From Larix sibirica (lineage: Eukaryota; Streptophyta; Pinopsida; Pinales; Pinaceae): a stretch of DNA of 10,440 bases. The stretch covers positions 13,108-23,547 of the forward strand of contig NWUY0300030140.1 in NCBI GenBank assembly GCA_004151065.3, in the 5' to 3' direction. Under the pieces are notes generated by a model that saw only the letters and a program-made list of their open reading frames with translations, searched no databases and had not been told where the DNA came from. Below are positions 8,101 through 10,440 of the stretch, piece by piece. Position 1 is the stretch's first letter. Each line of letters opens with the position of its first letter. Position numbers and translations under genes: made by a program.

Positions 8101-8418
8101 AATAGATTCGGCTAGAGAACAACTTAGATTACAATGGTAGAGGGAATCACCTGCCTTAAATACACACGTTTCATCCCCTCTGAGCTTTAATTGAATTCAT
8201 TTTTTTTGAAATAGAGTCACTTATGGACTATTGACTCAATAGAATCAAGTACATACATGACTCTAGTTACTTGACTAACAAAATTGACACATATATTCTT
8301 GACTTACATTTTAGAGCTTCAACAAAAAAGTAAAATTTGACTACAATTTACAAAAGGTATGCATCGATCACATTTTATAATGACAATATTTAGACATTGA
8401 CCAAGCTTATGAATCATG

Positions 8419-8503
8419 TCGACCAAAACCTTATCAACCATATATTATCGACCACATTAAAGGATCGACCAAGATTAATGGTTGGCCAAAATAATATCGA
8501 CCA
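8419..8503. repeat. Cluster of the word TCGACCA
   Basis: Exact TCGACCA at 8419, 8448, 8465 and 8497, with near copies around it (TTGACCA near 8396, TCGAC at 8560, TCGACC at 8570 and near 8674). The spacing is irregular (29, 17 and 32 bases), so this is not a tandem array. The meaning is unknown. Confidence 0.6.
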
Positions 8504-8811
8504 ATATAATAATATCTACTACATAAACATCTTGACTTAAAAATAAAGTGAATCATCCATCGACTATGCTCGACCTAACCAGTACATGTTTCACACTAAA
8601 CTATAGTCACTATACATATTGAATGAGTCTTTATGAAATTGGTCATTTGGGAAATCATTCATCGGTTGAATGTCGACCTTTCCAACTCCATTTGAGCCTA
8701 CATGAAGGCTATTCAAATCAACATGCCATTTAACATATTGCATCGAGATTTGATTGATTATGGGCTCTTTATTAGGCATAGTTCTCAAATTAGTGGCTTA
8801 GACTCAACCTA

Positions 8812-9171
8812 CCTCTCGATCAACTTATCAGCTCGTCCATCATCAACTCTTGCACGTTCAAGAATGATGTTGATTTCATCGATATCAAATTTTCTATTAA
8901 TTTTGTTCAATGTTGGAATCTTTTTAATATAGTTGCAGGTCTATTCAATTAATTCTTATCTGCAATCTTTAACAATAGTGTTGCATCTCACTCTTTTCAA
9001 TTTCATCACAAGGGTGGTCTCTCCTTGTAAGCACAAGAAATGCACAATAGAGGTCATCTTCCTTTGATCTATCACAAATTTCTTTGGCAGCACGAATAGG
9101 GAACACACACATTCTTCATAATACAAGCATCTTTCATTGATTCTTCCCTCGACCGTCCACATAAGCACCAA
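8812..9171 (-). pseudogene. Weak coding remnant, unrecognised
   Basis: One minus-strand frame reads from 9171 to a TAG at 8811-8809 with two internal stops near 8955-8940. It contains FVIDQRKMTSIVHFLCLQ and, later, NRKFDIDEINIILERARVDD and GRADKLIER. The second half is charged and protein-like. I cannot assign a family. It could be decayed gag or pol of the LTR element, or chance. Confidence 0.25.
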
Positions 9172-9796
9172 TCATTCTATCATTCTCGACCGCTCTTGCA
9201 TACATTTTTCTCATCTCATGATTTGTACTTTGTCCAGGAATTTATCTACAAGCATCTTCAATAGAAAATCAACCCCATGAATAGTGTATAGGGTATTTTC
9301 CATATTCTTGGTGGCATATCAAACTAAAAAAAATAGTCGACATGAGTTGGTCAAATTTTTCAGTCGATGTGTCTCTAACCAGTCGAACATGCATCCATAG
9401 ATCATCTATCCAACTTATGCATCTGATGATCAAATTATTTTCAAGTCATCGAACATATTGAATAGATTAAAGTATCTACATATGACATACATTATCATCT
9501 TTGAACTTAACATTTGAGGGCAACATTTCTATCTTCACATGATCAACACAGAAAGCGGATAGTCATTAACCCTTTATGCATAGGTATTTTGTCTTTCCCA
9601 CATCATCTGGAACGAATGAAATACTCCTCAACTCGTTGATTGTGCATAGATCCATGTCCTATCTTTATTTGCGCAGCTCTATCAATGCCTGAGCAGTCCT
9701 TTATCTTTCTTGTAGGCTTCTTTAGATGAGCATCTCACAATTTCTTCCAGATTTGAGCCACCCTCACTGCTGTTGTCACCCAGACCGAGTGAGGAT
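9172..9796. other. Leader-side interior of the LTR element, no gene seen
   Basis: This lies directly downstream (minus strand) of the primer binding site, where an untranslated leader and gag would be expected. Every minus-strand frame is broken by stops. Nothing was recognised. Confidence 0.4.
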
Positions 9797-9809
9797 GACA
9801 ATGACGCCA
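9797..9809 (-). promoter_or_regulatory. Degenerate primer binding site, tRNA-Asp type
   Basis: Three bases inside the right LTR the minus strand reads TGGCGTCATTGTC. Plant gypsy elements primed by tRNA-Asp have a site beginning TGGCGCCGTTG(C/T)C, as I recall it. The two differences are C to T and G to A changes at CpG/CNG positions, the pattern expected from decay of methylated cytosine. The similarity then fades (ATCCTCACTC). The position is exactly where a primer binding site must lie, and this sets the element on the minus strand. Confidence 0.55.
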
Positions 9810-9812
9810 AAA

Positions 9813-10057
9813 TGTTGGAAGGCTAGGCTTCAAAACAATATTCAAGCAAGAGAGTAAAGCACACATAGAACCATCGACACAGAATATGGGGAAATGATGT
9901 CCAAGTCCAATGTTATTCATGTAATTGATATGTATTTATACATGGTAGATATGGTTGGAGTGGTTGCACCCACTTTAACTAATCATTCGTTAGAGTAAAT
10001 GGTATATTAACATAAAATAATAATGACAATTAAGGGGCACAAAGGGTCCCTCCAACA
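9813..10057 (-). repeat. Right LTR (5' LTR of the minus-strand element), 245 bp
   Basis: This is the complete copy, with termini TGTTGGAAGG and CCCTCCAACA. Its first 187 bases or so repeat 329-517 with, by hand count, about 24 mismatches, mostly transitions. On the minus strand it contains TATAAATA (9940-9933), suitable as a promoter about 120 bases before the inner end, and the primer binding site follows immediately. The last 58 bases or so on the right (about 10000-10057) have no partner in the left copy. Confidence 0.85.
9933..9940 (-). promoter_or_regulatory. TATA box in right LTR
   Basis: TATAAATA on the minus strand inside the 5' LTR, in the sequence CATGTATAAATACATA. It is conserved in the left copy. 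Its position, about 120 bases before the internal region, fits an LTR promoter. Function is inferred from sequence only. Confidence 0.5.
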
Positions 10058-10062
10058 CAGTC
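10058..10062. repeat. Putative target-site duplication, right side
   Basis: This is the right partner of 324-328 (CAGTC against CAGCT). It marks the outer boundary of the LTR element that split the gypsy pol gene. Confidence 0.5.
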
Positions 10063-10440
10063 GTGGACGAAGCTTCTTACAATTGCTCCAATTTTGAAAA
10101 TTGGAAACCCAGAAAATGATTTCGTGGTGTGTACCGATGCACGTAAATAGGGAATTGGAGGAGATGTTATGCAAGAAAATCATGTGGTATGTTACGAGTC
10201 AAGAAAGCTAAAAGAGCATGCAAATAATTATGCTACCCATGATTTAGAGCTTTCTTCCATAGTGCACGCTTTGAGAATGTGGAGGAACTATTTGATGGGT
10301 AGGAAATTTGAGCTCAGGACAAACCATTGTGGTCTAAATATTTATTTGAGTAGCCAACTTTAAATGCTAGGCAAGCTAGATGGATGGAATTTCTTTGTTT
10401 TGATTTTGAGATCAAACACATAAAAGGGAAAGAAAATAAG
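10058..10440 (+). pseudogene. Ty3/gypsy pol, right fragment (RNase H)
   Basis: This is the continuation of the pol gene cut at 328. It opens with codons for KLLTIAPILK, the spacer that normally follows the FQ at the end of the left piece, at the expected distance. RNase H follows: FVVCTDA (first catalytic Asp), YESRKLKEH, YATHDLEL (catalytic Glu), MGRKFELRTNHCGL. In the last motif the family has TDH; here the Asp codon reads AAC (Asn), so a catalytic residue is lost. There is an in-frame TAG at 10148-10150. A one-base loss in an A run near 10335 moves the frame by one, and in the new frame a TAG at 10351-10353 stands where the family has Gln before PTLNARQARW. The fragment ends at the window edge within EIKHIKGKENK. 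It is a dead remnant of the host element of the nest. Confidence 0.88.

Larger units (their letters stand above)
7892..8811. other. AT-rich internal sequence of the LTR element, no gene seen
   Basis: No pol, gag or host domain was recognised in any frame. It contains a perfect 10-bp tandem duplication (8081-8100), the TCGACCA cluster (8419-8503), and one minus-strand frame at 8788-8591 (KWHVDLNSLHVGSNG) that may be remnant coding but has no family match I can name. Confidence 0.4.
329..10057 (-). mobile_element. LTR retrotransposon (probably non-autonomous or gutted), carrying a nested LINE
   Basis: The element is bounded by two direct copies of one sequence beginning TGTTGGAAGGCTAGG, at 329 and 9813, and ends CCCTCCAACA at 10057. 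The short inverted termini TGTTGGA/TCCAACA are the hallmark of LTRs. It sits inside a gypsy pol frame that resumes after it. The minus orientation is inferred from a tRNA-Asp-like primer binding site adjoining the right LTR and from a TATAAATA box that is readable on the minus strand in both LTR copies. Once the LINE (518 to about 7.6-7.9 kb) is set aside, only about 2 kb of internal sequence remains. No protease, integrase or RT motif was recognised in it. Either it is a non-autonomous LARD/TRIM-like element or its coding region was deleted. Confidence 0.75.

Noticed and set aside
8081-8503. CRISPR-like or satellite array
   Set aside because: The repeated words are 7-10 bases with irregular spacing and no conserved long repeat; the context is plant retroelement DNA.
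9735-9920. 61-codon minus-strand frame across the LTR/primer-site junction
   Set aside because: It runs through LTR, primer site and leader, which are not coding in retroelements.
10041-10057. Reading the LTR element as lying on the + strand
   Set aside because: The near-palindromic termini allow either direction, but no polypurine tract precedes 9813, whereas a primer-site-like sequence lies there in minus orientation and the TATA box also fits minus.

Overview
This window is repetitive nuclear DNA of a land plant. The evidence is the type of elements present: a LINE whose first ORF carries the plant DUF4283/zinc-knuckle protein and whose second ORF ends in zf-RVT and RNase H domains, and Ty3/gypsy pol fragments of a kind common in plants. 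The species cannot be told. I see no host cellular gene, RNA gene or CRISPR array, and no intact transposable element.

The layout reads as nested insertions. The oldest layer is a Ty3/gypsy pol gene on the + strand, cut in two: the end of reverse transcriptase and connection region at 1-328, and the RNase H region at 10058-10440. The break falls inside the conserved stretch between RT and RNase H, and the two sides still fit the usual family spacing. The second layer, 329-10057, is an LTR element lying on the minus strand. It has TGTTGGA/TCCAACA termini, a 245-bp LTR at the right (9813-10057), a truncated LTR copy at the left (329-517), and a degenerate tRNA-Asp-type primer binding site just inside the right LTR (9797-9809). 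No pol domain could be recognised in its interior.

The third layer is a LINE on the minus strand. It starts with a 13-nt poly(A) tail (poly-T at 518-530) exactly where the left LTR copy stops, and extends to roughly 7.6-7.9 kb. Read on the minus strand it has an ORF1 (7543-6208, DUF4283 plus zinc knuckle), an ORF2 (6211-1832: endonuclease, RT, zf-RVT, RNase H) and a third open frame (1439-786, possibly starting at 1829). ORF1 and ORF2 meet in an ATGA stop/start overlap. ORF2 carries about 13 stops, two frameshifts and several lost catalytic residues, so the copy is dead.

The stretch 7.6-9.8 kb is AT-rich and has no clear gene. It holds a possible tRNA-Arg-type primer binding site at 7880-7890, a cluster of the word TCGACCA at 8419-8503, and weak minus-strand coding remnants near 8812-9171. 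The most interesting points are the third LINE frame, the stop/start junctions, and the missing remainder of the left LTR on the far side of the LINE. I did not find a new biological system beyond these.
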